Assembly (NCBI GenBank): GCA_021809845.1
Contig: JAJZJW010000006.1
Span: 52,431-116,430, forward strand
Direction: 5' to 3'
Source of the DNA: a bacterium
GTDB taxonomy: Bacteria; SZUA-79; Acidulodesulfobacterales; Acidulodesulfobacteraceae
DNA length: 64,000 nt
Made by a program: the position numbers and the translations under genes
Shown here: in pieces, positions 56,647-64,000 of the stretch
How positions within the stretch are numbered: position 1 is the first letter of the stretch
Layout: each line of letters starts with the position of its first letter
The notes under the pieces: model-generated
Told to the model about the DNA's origin: nothing
Databases searched by the model: none
What the model saw: the letters and a program-made list of their open reading frames with translations, nothing else

Positions 56647-57325
56647 CTACATTATTATTGTTGTTTTTTAGAAATGTAAATTAATTAATTTCAATTAATT
56701 ATTATAATAAATTGAATTAACCGTCACCGATTAATTAACTGATTATTTCATTAATCGATTGATTAACTATTTAACTCATTAGATTAATTTAACTAAGTAC
56801 TTAATTGTACTTAATTAACCAATTTAATTAAGTTAAATAAATTTACATTCAAACGACTACAAAAAAATTAATAATGTAGGAGTCATTAGCCCAAAGATTT
56901 AGCCAAAAAGACGTTAACCAACCTGCAGGCATTATAAGCAGAACCCCATTGCTTTTTGTATAAATTGTTTTGCTTTTTCTTGTAAAAGCTTCAACGCATT
57001 GTTTTTGCTTTACTTTTCTTATAAAGACTTCAAAACAATGCGAAAACCGTATAATTTATAAAAAATTATATATAAATATTTTCATAGTATACACACCCGA
57101 AAAATTAATGTCAACAAAAAATTAATTTCTAAGGGTGGTAGAGGGGTACATCTAATTAATATTATTATTTTTTTACAATACTACATGTAGTATGCAAGGT
57201 ATGAACATACTTACCAGGCTGTAAATATTGTTAATATAAAAGACCGCGAGATTATGTTCGTACCACGTGTAAAATTAATTGCTAATATGTTATGTAACAT
57301 GCCGTTAACTGATAGAATATATATA
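56647..57325. other. Repeat-rich 679-bp spacer
   Basis: Contains short TTAATTAA/TTAACT palindromic blocks, two imperfect copies of TTGTTTTTGCTTT...CTTCAA...CAATGCG-type (56964-57042), and no credible ORF. It separates the Ehr set from the lipoprotein genes. Confidence 0.4.
57178..57193. promoter_or_regulatory. 16-bp perfect palindrome ATACTACATGTAGTAT
   Basis: A perfect palindrome centred on ACATGT; a regulator site or replication/terminator feature is possible. It lies about 130 bp downstream of the 174-aa secreted protein gene stop on the minus-strand side. Confidence 0.4.
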
Positions 57326-57850
57326 TTAATTACTTTTTTTAATCTTAATCACTTTAAAAAACTTCAGCATTATAGCTTTGCTGCAATTATTTTTTGCCGT
57401 CAATGATGCAAATTGATAATTAAGCTGCTTGCATTCTTTAAGAGCGGCTTTATATTTTTTTTTATGCTTCTTAAAATAATTTACAGAATACAACTTTGCA
57501 TTTAGATTAATATAGTGCTGTTCAGCCGATTTAACTTTGCTGCCGTTATGAACAACAGAATGAGCAAGCGATTTGCCCGAAACAAGAACGAATAAAAAAG
57601 GCTCCTGCCGACTTGAATAAATACTGCCGCTTTTATTAATAACCGATTTGTTTAAACGTGTATTGTTGTCTGTATTATTGTCGGCTTCAGCTTTTAATTT
57701 GATTTTCTCGACTAATTTGGCAGAATAGGCGTATGCTGGAACTGCATTAAAAAAAACCTTTGCAAAACCTATAAAAATTACAATCATCAATGCGCATAAT
57801 ATCTGCATTGACTTATTCAAGTTTTTGTCTAGATTATTATTCATAAACAT
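57326..57850 (-). CDS. Small exported protein with EexN-like C-terminal motif
   Basis: 174-aa protein, no known homologue recognised. An N-terminal hydrophobic segment (about 15-36, IVIFIGFAKVFFNAVPAYAYS) suggests a signal peptide or anchor; the rest is basic. The C-terminal LYSVNYFKKHKKKYKAALKECKQL plus NNCSKA follows the pattern of EexN-family lipoproteins (Y-S-x-x-Y-x-x-H...L..C...C..A). The neighbour at 57917 has the same first half (YSLKYYKSHIKKAKAEVFSC). EexN proteins are linked to entry exclusion in conjugation, but this function is not shown here. Confidence 0.55.
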   Translation of the reverse strand: MFMNNNLDKNLNKSMQILCALMIVIFIGFAKVFFNAVPAYAYSAKLVEKIKLKAEADNNTDNNTRLNKSVINKSGSIYSSRQEPFLFVLVSGKSLAHSVVHNGSKVKSAEQHYINLNAKLYSVNYFKKHKKKYKAALKECKQLNYQFASLTAKNNCSKAIMLKFFKVIKIKKSN

Positions 57851-57916
57851 TCCCGATTATCCCTTTTCGGATTATTCCCTTTTGAAACTATCTCTTAATT
57901 ATGTTGGGTTAGCATC

Positions 57917-58339
57917 TTAAAACATTGAAGGATGCTGTTTTTTATATATTTTTTTGCTTTTATGATAAAGCACCGATAAAGCATTTATACAATTTTTAAA
58001 ACTATATCCGCCGCCTGTTATAATATTTCTATACGTTTGAACAGGTTCAAGGAGAGTTCCGTATAAATCGGCCAGGTGCCTAAAATTATCTCCAATATTT
58101 TTTTTCCAGCGGAGCGGTCTTTTCGGAATATGGGGAGCGACAGCGGCAACAAGTGCTTGGTTACAGCTAAATACTTCGGCTTTTGCTTTTTTTATATGAG
58201 ACTTGTAATATTTTAACGAATATATATGCTTAGGTTTTGGCTTGGCTGCGCAGCCTGATAAAAAAATGGAGACAATGATGAGCATAAAAGAAAAAACAAA
58301 AAAATATATTATTTTTTTAGAATTATTTGAATAGAACAT
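57917..58339 (-). CDS. Lipoprotein with EexN-like motif
   Basis: 140-aa protein with a signal peptide and a lipobox LSGC (cysteine near residue 30) after IIYFFVFSFMLIIVSIF. The mature part begins AAKPKPKHIYSLKYYKSHIKKAKAEVFSCNQAL, matching the EexN-like motif of its neighbour. Asn-Cys-Ile-Asn (FKNCINAL) later resembles the second Cys half of that motif. Function unknown. Together the two genes look like a small paralogous pair. Confidence 0.6.
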   Translation of the reverse strand: MFYSNNSKKIIYFFVFSFMLIIVSIFLSGCAAKPKPKHIYSLKYYKSHIKKAKAEVFSCNQALVAAVAPHIPKRPLRWKKNIGDNFRHLADLYGTLLEPVQTYRNIITGGGYSFKNCINALSVLYHKSKKIYKKQHPSMF

Positions 58340-58441
58340 AATAATTTAACCTCCTGTAAATATTATTTTTTTATAAGTTTATTAAAACAAAAACTCATCA
58401 ATTTATAATAAATCCATAGCTAGGACACTCCCATATTTGTG

Positions 58442-58494
58442 CGGAGGAGGAGAGCTATCCTCCGTGTTTTAAAGGTTTCTGTCAACCTTTAAAA
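58442..58494. repeat. Two adjacent hairpins
   Basis: CGGAGGA/TCCTCCG (58442-58464) is followed by an 11-bp perfect hairpin TTTTAAAGGTT-TCTGTC-AACCTTTAAAA (58467-58494). They lie downstream of the PilZ gene on its strand and could end its transcript; a decayed IS605-type end is another option. Confidence 0.5.
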
Positions 58495-58575
58495 CAGTTG
58501 TTCATAAAACATAATATACTTATAGTATATACCTTATTTTAGAAACTACACTGCTGTATATTACACTGCTGCATT

Positions 58576-59298
58576 TTAATAAATATTGCTATTAATTTCA
58601 GAACGTTCTATAGTAAGCATAAAATTTATTATTTTATCTAAAACTTTTGGTGGGACGTCTAAAAACATGACGCCTGTTCTATATTCCCCATTTATATTTA
58701 TATAAGTTGAATGAATAATTTTTATATCTAATTCGAAATCGTAGTTTTCAAGTTTTATTAAAGCATTTTTAAAAACAACGTCTTGTTCAAATTTAATATC
58801 ACTATCAAAAGCAAGACCTCCCGCACTTAAATCATAAACTTTATAGAACAAAATATTTTTATTGTATAAAAAACTGATATAAACTGTATTGGTATCATCG
58901 GTTGAAACTCTTAACGCCTTTCTTTTTTCAATAAATATAACTTCTTTAGGTTTATTAATCTCAAAATTATAATCATTGTCATCTATAGGTATAATATTTA
59001 TATAATTAGTCAAAAAATATCTTTCGAAAACATCATCGCCGTTTCCGATACCAATCTTTAAAAATTTTGATGATATAATATTTTTATTACCTTCAAAAGG
59101 CATAAGAGAATCTATTATCATAGACTTTTTTGTAATTTCTATTAAATAAGATTTAAAATATTCTTCACTCGGATATAAAATAATCAATATATTTTTTTTA
59201 GAAATTAAAACATTATTTAAAATTTGCTCAATTATTTCCGGTTTATTAATTTTTAAAATCTGAGCTTTTACGTCACCTGAGTCTATTATGTTATCCAT
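58576..59298 (-). CDS. PilZ domain protein
   Basis: 240-aa cytoplasmic protein. The PilZ motif RKALR (Arg126-Arg130) and DLSAGG (156-161) are the c-di-GMP binding residues. The N-terminal 115 residues form a YcgR-N-like beta-rich domain, with little similarity. It may control motility, adhesion or exopolysaccharide through c-di-GMP. No flagellar or GGDEF gene is nearby. Confidence 0.85.
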   Translation of the reverse strand: MDNIIDSGDVKAQILKINKPEIIEQILNNVLISKKNILIILYPSEEYFKSYLIEITKKSMIIDSLMPFEGNKNIISSKFLKIGIGNGDDVFERYFLTNYINIIPIDDNDYNFEINKPKEVIFIEKRKALRVSTDDTNTVYISFLYNKNILFYKVYDLSAGGLAFDSDIKFEQDVVFKNALIKLENYDFELDIKIIHSTYININGEYRTGVMFLDVPPKVLDKIINFMLTIERSEINSNIY

Positions 59299-59447
59299 AA
59301 AATTAATTATAATAAATTATTATTTTTTATTTAGTTAATTTTAGTTATATTTTTTATTATTTATATTTATTATATTTATTTTATTGCGAGCCTATTTACT
59401 ATGTTATATATTATATAATTATTAATATATCATAATTTGGAGGAAAA

Positions 59448-60971
59448 TTGAAAATACAATCATTCGGCGCAGCAAAAACTGTCACGGGAAGCTGTCACAT
59501 AGTTCAGAAAAACGGCGTTAAAGTTATGATAGACTGCGGGCTTTTTCAAGGTAAGGATGAAGAAAACAAAAATTCGGAATTGGGTTTTAACCCAGCAGAA
59601 ATTGATTATGTAATACTGACTCATGCCCACCTTGACCATTGCGGCAGAATTCCTATGCTCATAAAAGGTGGATTTAAAGGAAAAATTTACTGCACAAAAC
59701 CGACATTTCAGCTTGCAAGGCTAATAATGCTTGATACCGCTAAAATAATGCTTGAAGATTACAAACATAATTTAAAAAGACGGCTCAGGTATAATCCTAA
59801 AAAAATAATAAAGGAAAATCTTTCAAATTCAAATAAATCTAATTCCGCTCACATAAAAAACGAAACACACCAAAATAAGCATCATAATATTCATAATACA
59901 CATAATACAAACGAAAGCGGTAAAAATGAAAGCAATACAAATACGGAACTCTTATATAATGAAATTGATGTGTTTGAAAGTTTAGACCATTTTAACCCTA
60001 TATTAGCTTATAACACGCCTTTTGTTATAGATGAAAAACATAATATTGCTGTAGAAATTCAAGATGCCGGGCATATTCTGGGTTCAAGCTTTATAAAACT
60101 TATGTTCGGCGACAGTTCAATTATATTTTCAGGCGACCTCGGAAACAAAAATAAACCTATAGTTAACAACTTTTCATACCCTGACGAAGCAGATGCCGTA
60201 TATATTGAAACTACATACGGCGACAGGCTGCATAAAAGTTTTGACGATTCAAAAACGGAACTCTTCAATATTATCGAAACAACTTTTAAAAACGGCGGCA
60301 ACGTCCTAATTCCCAGTTACGCCATGGAAAGAACGCAAGATATTTTATATATTTTGAAAGGGTTCTACAAAAACGGTAAGCTTCCAAAATGCAAAATATT
60401 TCTTGATTCTCCTTTAGCAATAAATATAACTGACATATTTCTTAGAAATCCTGAATATTTTAGAGAAGATGAATTGCAATTATTCCAAAAAGATAATCCT
60501 TTTGAAATACCCTATCTCATTGAAACAAGAGAGGTTGAAGAATCAAAAGAAATTAACAAGTTCACTGAAGGCGCAATTATAATAGCGGGCAGCGGCATGC
60601 TTACCGGCGGAAGAATGCTGCATCATCTTAAACATAATCTATGGAGAAAAGAAAATTCTATAATTTTCATAGGCTATCAGGCAAGAGGAACACTAGGAAG
60701 AAGAATTGTTGAAGGCGATAAGACCATCAAGGTCTTTGGCGAGCATATAGACGTGAACGCTTCTGTTCATACAATAAACGGTTTTTCTTCGCATGCCGAC
60801 CAAAACGAGCTTATAGAATGGCTCAGCGCATTAAAAAACCGGGCAGAAACAAAAATATATCTAATTCACGGCGACGAAGATAAGATGACAATTTTTAAAG
60901 AAAAAATAACCCATCTTGGTTTTAACGCTTATATTCCGTCATATGCTGAAGACATTGAATTAGGTAATTAG
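59448..60971 (+). CDS. Metallo-beta-lactamase/beta-CASP RNA-processing nuclease
   Basis: 507-aa MBL-fold beta-CASP protein, related to CPSF-73/RNase J-type and YsH1-like exonucleases. The zinc motif THAHLDH (His59-His61-Asp63-His64), the GDSSIIFSGDLG region and the beta-CASP domain ending in FSSHADQNELIEWL are present. A His/Asn-rich insert (about 120-170) is not conserved. Start is TTG at 59448 after GGAGGAAAA; an ATG-initiated product would lose the first conserved residues. Probably processes RNA 3' ends. Confidence 0.87.
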   Translation: MKIQSFGAAKTVTGSCHIVQKNGVKVMIDCGLFQGKDEENKNSELGFNPAEIDYVILTHAHLDHCGRIPMLIKGGFKGKIYCTKPTFQLARLIMLDTAKIMLEDYKHNLKRRLRYNPKKIIKENLSNSNKSNSAHIKNETHQNKHHNIHNTHNTNESGKNESNTNTELLYNEIDVFESLDHFNPILAYNTPFVIDEKHNIAVEIQDAGHILGSSFIKLMFGDSSIIFSGDLGNKNKPIVNNFSYPDEADAVYIETTYGDRLHKSFDDSKTELFNIIETTFKNGGNVLIPSYAMERTQDILYILKGFYKNGKLPKCKIFLDSPLAINITDIFLRNPEYFREDELQLFQKDNPFEIPYLIETREVEESKEINKFTEGAIIIAGSGMLTGGRMLHHLKHNLWRKENSIIFIGYQARGTLGRRIVEGDKTIKVFGEHIDVNASVHTINGFSSHADQNELIEWLSALKNRAETKIYLIHGDEDKMTIFKEKITHLGFNAYIPSYAEDIELGN

Positions 60972-60973
60972 AG

Positions 60974-61135
60974 TATATGGTGAAGCACCTCTATCTTGCG
61001 AAAGAGGGTGAGCCGCCCAAAAACTGACGGCTTAAAACCGCACTTGGTTCATAGACAAGATACTTTTTAGGAGCAATATTCTATGAATATCACTCGGTCA
61101 TCCATAGGGAGAGCTTGTTTCCCCAAGCTTAAAAT
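60974..61135 (-). other. Structured element resembling an IS605/TnpB right end
   Basis: Read on the minus strand, it holds AGCTTG/CAAGCT, an AGCCG/CGGCT hairpin and a CACC-CTCT/AGAG-GTG hairpin followed by CTTCAC. This resembles the hairpin followed by GTAGTTCAC of IS200/IS605 right ends. It could otherwise be a small RNA or terminator. No TnpB ORF adjoins. Confidence 0.3.
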
Positions 61136-61230
61136 AATTCTATAAAAATAACACTAATAACACTGCGGTCTTAAATTTACATAAATATATTTAAAAAAAA
61201 TATTTGAGCATAACATAATCAGTTATACAG

Positions 61231-62058
61231 TTATAATTTCAATATGCTGAGGATAATGCAATACAGTATATCCGCAGCATTATCTGAAAATTCAATATCA
61301 AAATCCGAAAAATTATTATTACTTTCTGCGGCGTATTCATCTTTAATCTTTTTCGCAAAGCTTATCTCAGTCTTATGAATAATATTGCTGCCGTCCAAAT
61401 TGCTTTTATTTAGCTTATATAATTTATTATCTGCAATATCTGAATTGTCTGATGCATGGCTATTTAATGCATTATTATCTGACGCATAATCAGATGCATT
61501 GTCACCTAACAAATCCAATTTGATAGATTTAAACATTTTATTTTTACCTAGATGCAGCAGACTGACTAAAGATTCTAAAAAATAATCCAATTTTTTTTCT
61601 ATTTGTTTAATTCTTTTGTATGATTCTGCTCCTCCGGTATTTTCTTCGTTTACATTTCCTAAGAAATTAGAATTAATTTTTAACTCAGCTTTTAACTTTA
61701 ATAATTCAGCCTGCAAGTCAAATAATTCCTTTATCTTTATATTGTTTATATATTCGCCTAAATCTTCAAATTTTGTGACAAGAATAGGACACTCAGAATT
61801 TGTAAAAGATAAAACATTTTTTATTTTTGAAATAATTTCGGCATCTTGAAGCGCTTCCAGTATATCTTTAGCATAATCTTTAAATAAATTATTTAATTTG
61901 TCTTTATCGGTTTTATTTTTAGTCGAATGCCTACTTGAATTAATCTGTGAAATAATACTAAGACACTGCCATAATTCAAGATATGTTTCTACAGGTTCAT
62001 TTTGTTTATTGGCATACGATGCAATATAAGACGAAAAGAGCTCTTCGATATTTTTCAT
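61231..62058 (-). CDS. Hypothetical helical protein
   Basis: 275 aa, not recognised. Largely alpha-helical with coiled-coil-like stretches (ELFDLQAELLKLKAELKI, IKQIEKKLDYFLESLV), an Asn/Asp/Ser-rich middle tract (about 190-225) and hydrophobic ends (ADILYCIILSILKL). No signal peptide or clear membrane segment. It lies between the nuclease and IS remnants. Codon use is that of its neighbours. Confidence 0.55.
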   Translation of the reverse strand: MKNIEELFSSYIASYANKQNEPVETYLELWQCLSIISQINSSRHSTKNKTDKDKLNNLFKDYAKDILEALQDAEIISKIKNVLSFTNSECPILVTKFEDLGEYINNIKIKELFDLQAELLKLKAELKINSNFLGNVNEENTGGAESYKRIKQIEKKLDYFLESLVSLLHLGKNKMFKSIKLDLLGDNASDYASDNNALNSHASDNSDIADNKLYKLNKSNLDGSNIIHKTEISFAKKIKDEYAAESNNNFSDFDIEFSDNAADILYCIILSILKL

Positions 62059-62137
62059 ATTTTTAAATTTAAAAATTAGGTTAAATAATTTATCTATTTA
62101 TTAATAATTTAGTTTGAGCAATTTAGTTGTTTAGCTA

Positions 62138-62211
62138 GTGAACTAGCGCCCGCCCATAGAGGCGGCTGCTTCTTCCTGTTTCATCGTATGACGGCTACAT
62201 CAGGCACTCTG
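62138..62211 (-). mobile_element. IS605-type (TnpB) right-end remnant
   Basis: Minus strand: the codons VPDVAVIR then stop, followed by AAACAGGAAGAAGC, a CCGCC/GGCGG hairpin and CGCTAGTTCAC. TnpB genes typically end close to such a sequence, and the hairpin plus GTTCAC is the usual right end. The remainder of the tnpB gene is missing. Confidence 0.5.
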
Positions 62212-62252
62212 ATTAATTAGGGGATTAATTTAAATTAACTGAATTAATTGGG

Positions 62253-62266
62253 GACGGACACTTATT
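62253..62266 (+). repeat. GGGGACGGACAC repeat
   Basis: A REP-like core related to the reverse complement of the repeat at 23920-23936. Short and tentative. Confidence 0.25.
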
Positions 62267-62277
62267 TTTAATATCAA

Positions 62278-62427
62278 TTATTTTTTAATTATCTTAACAG
62301 CTATATTTATCTTTTTTTTAGGCGTATCAAAATGAGAAATAAGCATTAAATCTTTTTTAAAAGATTTTGCTTTTTTTCGTCTTAAATCTTCTTTGGCATA
62401 TTTTTCAATTGTTTTTTTAATATCCAT
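62278..62427 (-). CDS. Small basic protein of 49 residues
   Basis: An open frame of 49 codons starting MDIKKTIEKYAKEDLRRKK and ending AVKIIKK, rich in Lys (about a third). A weak GAAGAA site precedes the ATG. It is not recognised. Its length, charge and setting between IS remnants would suit a small toxin-antitoxin component or a nucleic-acid-binding protein, but nothing proves it. Confidence 0.35.
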   Translation of the reverse strand: MDIKKTIEKYAKEDLRRKKAKSFKKDLMLISHFDTPKKKINIAVKIIKK

Positions 62428-62543
62428 AATTTTTATTCTTCATTATATATATAATATATAAATTTATAAAGTTTACAGCCTTTATGAATAATTCTTGCTT
62501 AAATTCAAGGTAAGTGATGTCAGCATGTTGCATTGTTGTAAAG

Positions 62544-62640
62544 CTACTGCCTTGTCGCTTTAATCCTTATTCTTGCATAGTCAATAGTCCATTTGCCTTT
62601 TTTGTCACATAACTTAGGCTTAAGTACGGGCGGACGACAT
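62544..62640 (-). pseudogene. Possible frameshifted short gene
   Basis: An ATG at 62640 with an AGGAG site 9 bp away is stopped after six codons, but a shifted frame continues as LKPKLCDKKGKWTIDYARIRIKATRQ to TAG at 62544, which looks coding. One base change would give a 32-residue product. Confidence 0.25.
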
Positions 62641-62914
62641 GTAAGTTTATCTCCTGATATTCTTTAAATTTATGATACTTTTTATTATACCATAAAATTT
62701 ATTTATTTTATAAGGTATAATATATAATATATGTTATATTTAACTAACATTGCCGATATAGTTCCCAACACGTAAGGGCGGATACAATAAAATAGCATAG
62801 ACAATTAACTTGTTTTGTTTTCATTTTTATTCATGATATAAAATATGTATGCAGTTAAAAATTCTTTAACATAAAATTAAAAAATGAATTAAGTAATTAT
62901 TTTTGAGGGTTAAA

Positions 62915-63562
62915 ATGAATTTAACTTTGTCACCTCTTTTTTTAATTGTGATTATAGCTATTGTCCCTTTTTATGTTTATGCAATTTTTAATATATTTGT
63001 CAGAAATAAAAGAAAATTGGTATACGTGCTATTCTTCAGAATGGTGACAAATATAATATCAGATACGGACAATGATGAAAAAATTATTTCCAGAATAGAA
63101 CTTGATTTTAAAAAATTGATAGAAAAATATCCAATGTCTATAAAAGAAATAGAGACTCCCCTGGATTTTTTAGAGGAAATGGCTTCTATAATAGATTCTA
63201 TGGGCATTAAGAAATTTAATTCACATTATGGAATTACCATAGAAAGCGAGTCTAAAAATAAGATAATGGATATTACCGAAAAGATTAGGGAAAAAAATCC
63301 TTTCATTTCTCTTTCTCCAAAGGCAGCAAATTTTCTATCATCTTTAAAGAATTCTATAGAGTTAGGAAACAAGGAATTAAGTTATACAACCTTAAAACAG
63401 CTATCAGACGACATAGAGGAAATGGAAAGTTCTATGGAAAGTCAGAAAAAACGGTTTGATCGTGCGCACGTAATTGCAGTAATAAGTGTAATATTGTCCA
63501 TCGTGTTCGGCTTATTATCTTTTGGACATATGTTAGGATTATTGCCTTTTGCGCAACAGTGA
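62915..63562 (+). CDS. Hypothetical membrane protein with two terminal membrane segments
   Basis: 215 aa when begun at ATG 62915, with GAGGG 6 bp before it; a TTG frame starts 12 bp earlier. TM1 is about residues 5-27 (PLFLIVIIAIVPFYVYAIF) and TM2 lies near the C-terminus (VIAVISVILSIVFGLLSFG). The soluble middle is helical and charged. No family is recognised. It stands alone between IS remnants. Confidence 0.6.
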   Translation: MNLTLSPLFLIVIIAIVPFYVYAIFNIFVRNKRKLVYVLFFRMVTNIISDTDNDEKIISRIELDFKKLIEKYPMSIKEIETPLDFLEEMASIIDSMGIKKFNSHYGITIESESKNKIMDITEKIREKNPFISLSPKAANFLSSLKNSIELGNKELSYTTLKQLSDDIEEMESSMESQKKRFDRAHVIAVISVILSIVFGLLSFGHMLGLLPFAQQ

Positions 63563-63573
63563 AAGTTAGAAAA

Positions 63574-63714
63574 TTAATCATCCATAGTGGTCTTCATAAT
63601 CCGGAACAATTCTTCTATCTTCCAGAGAAGATGATAGCTCTGTATTATCTCTTCGGGCATTAAATCGAGCTCATTTTTGGTTATCATGGTAAGCGCGTCG
63701 TAACCCTTATTTTA
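63574..63714 (-). pseudogene. 3' fragment of an IS1634/IS4-type transposase
   Basis: About 46 codons on the minus strand ending at TAA 63574, with GYDALTMITKNELDLMPEEI and SYHLLWKIEELFRIMKTTM. The Y..LW.IEE.FR.MK block is the DDE(E)-region signature (YREK-type) of IS1634/IS4 transposases. The rest of the gene and its ends are not in the window. Confidence 0.65.
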
Positions 63715-63797
63715 TAATAACTTGAGGGTGGTTTTCAAGTTATTAATACAGTTTTAAAGAATGATTTATGTGGCATTTAATATATAACTTTTAGCAA

Positions 63798-63860
63798 CAT
63801 ATAGCATATAGCATATAGCATATAGCATATAGCATATAGCATATAGCATATAGCATATAG
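63798..63860. repeat. Heptamer CATATAG microsatellite, nine copies
   Basis: Nine uninterrupted copies of CATATAG (63 bp) next to the IS1634-type fragment. Such arrays can vary in copy number by slippage. Confidence 0.9.
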
Positions 63861-63874
63861 TAAATATTATGCAG

Positions 63875-63998
63875 TGTTAATGTTAATATAATTTCCTCAG
63901 GGAAAGAGCGTTTAAATTCCCCAGTATTTTAGTGTAAAATAACTCCTATTAAATTTGTATTTTAAATGTAAATAATAAAATTAAAATACAAATAATAA
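63875..63998 (-). repeat. 124-bp repeat, right inverted copy
   Basis: Inverted copy of 32680-32803 with a single mismatch. It ends at the window border and may continue. It directly follows the heptamer array and the transposase fragment. Confidence 0.85.
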
Positions 63999-64000
63999 AA

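Overview
The window is very AT-rich bacterial DNA with short operons, many AT-only spacers and unusually many Asn/Asp/Lys-rich inserts inside conserved enzymes. The gene set (reversible-TCA enzymes with 2-oxoglutarate:ferredoxin oxidoreductase, a NifI-regulated Mo-nitrogenase, a group-4-hydrogenase-like membrane complex, a multi-Cys sensor with a c-heme site) suggests an anaerobic or microaerophilic Gram-negative chemolithotroph or sulfate/iron metaboliser. The combination would fit Desulfobacterota relatives such as the AT-rich acid-mine Acidulodesulfobacterales; that placement is inference only.

Layout. 0-9.7 kb: tetrapyrrole genes (hemA, a HemX/CcsA-like protein, a SirC-like dehydrogenase), ammA-like and OsmC genes, gpsA, gyrA, moaA. 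9.7-13.7 kb: a bifunctional class A PBP with an LpoA-like periplasmic binding protein. 13.9-20.6 kb: a strongly diverged DprA overlapping topA, a heme-c HAMP sensor, maf and proC. 21.0-28.4 kb: fumarase alpha/beta, sucCD, korDABC and ndk, a contiguous C4-C5 arm of the oxidative/reductive TCA cycle. 28.8-32 kb: glycogen phosphorylase and Hsp20. 32.2-34.1 kb: a mobile-element graveyard (23-bp transposase-site-like arrays, an IS200-type TnpA tail, homopolymer tracts) that holds a VapBC toxin-antitoxin pair.

35.1-46.8 kb: the nitrogenase region. On the minus strand, read 5' to 3': nifH, nifB, a SAM methyltransferase, a nif ferredoxin, nifD, nifK, nifE, nifN, nifX, nifI1, nifI2. nifV is divergent. 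Both nifH and nifV have a GG-N10-GC sigma-54-type promoter in the shared spacer. 48.0-56.6 kb: six minus-strand genes for a membrane complex like Hyf/Ech, whose catalytic-type large subunit has lost all four Ni-Fe cysteines while the small subunit keeps its Fe-S cysteines. This is an energy-converting hydrogenase-related (Ehr) type complex. Its place beside nif suggests it could exchange electrons with the ferredoxin pool that feeds nitrogenase.

57.3-64 kb: two small secreted proteins sharing an EexN-like motif, a PilZ protein, a beta-CASP nuclease, hypothetical proteins, and decayed IS605/TnpB-like ends and an IS1634-like transposase tail. A 124-bp sequence at 32.68 kb recurs in inverted orientation at the right edge, bracketing the whole nif-Ehr segment. 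No tRNA, rRNA or CRISPR array was recognised.
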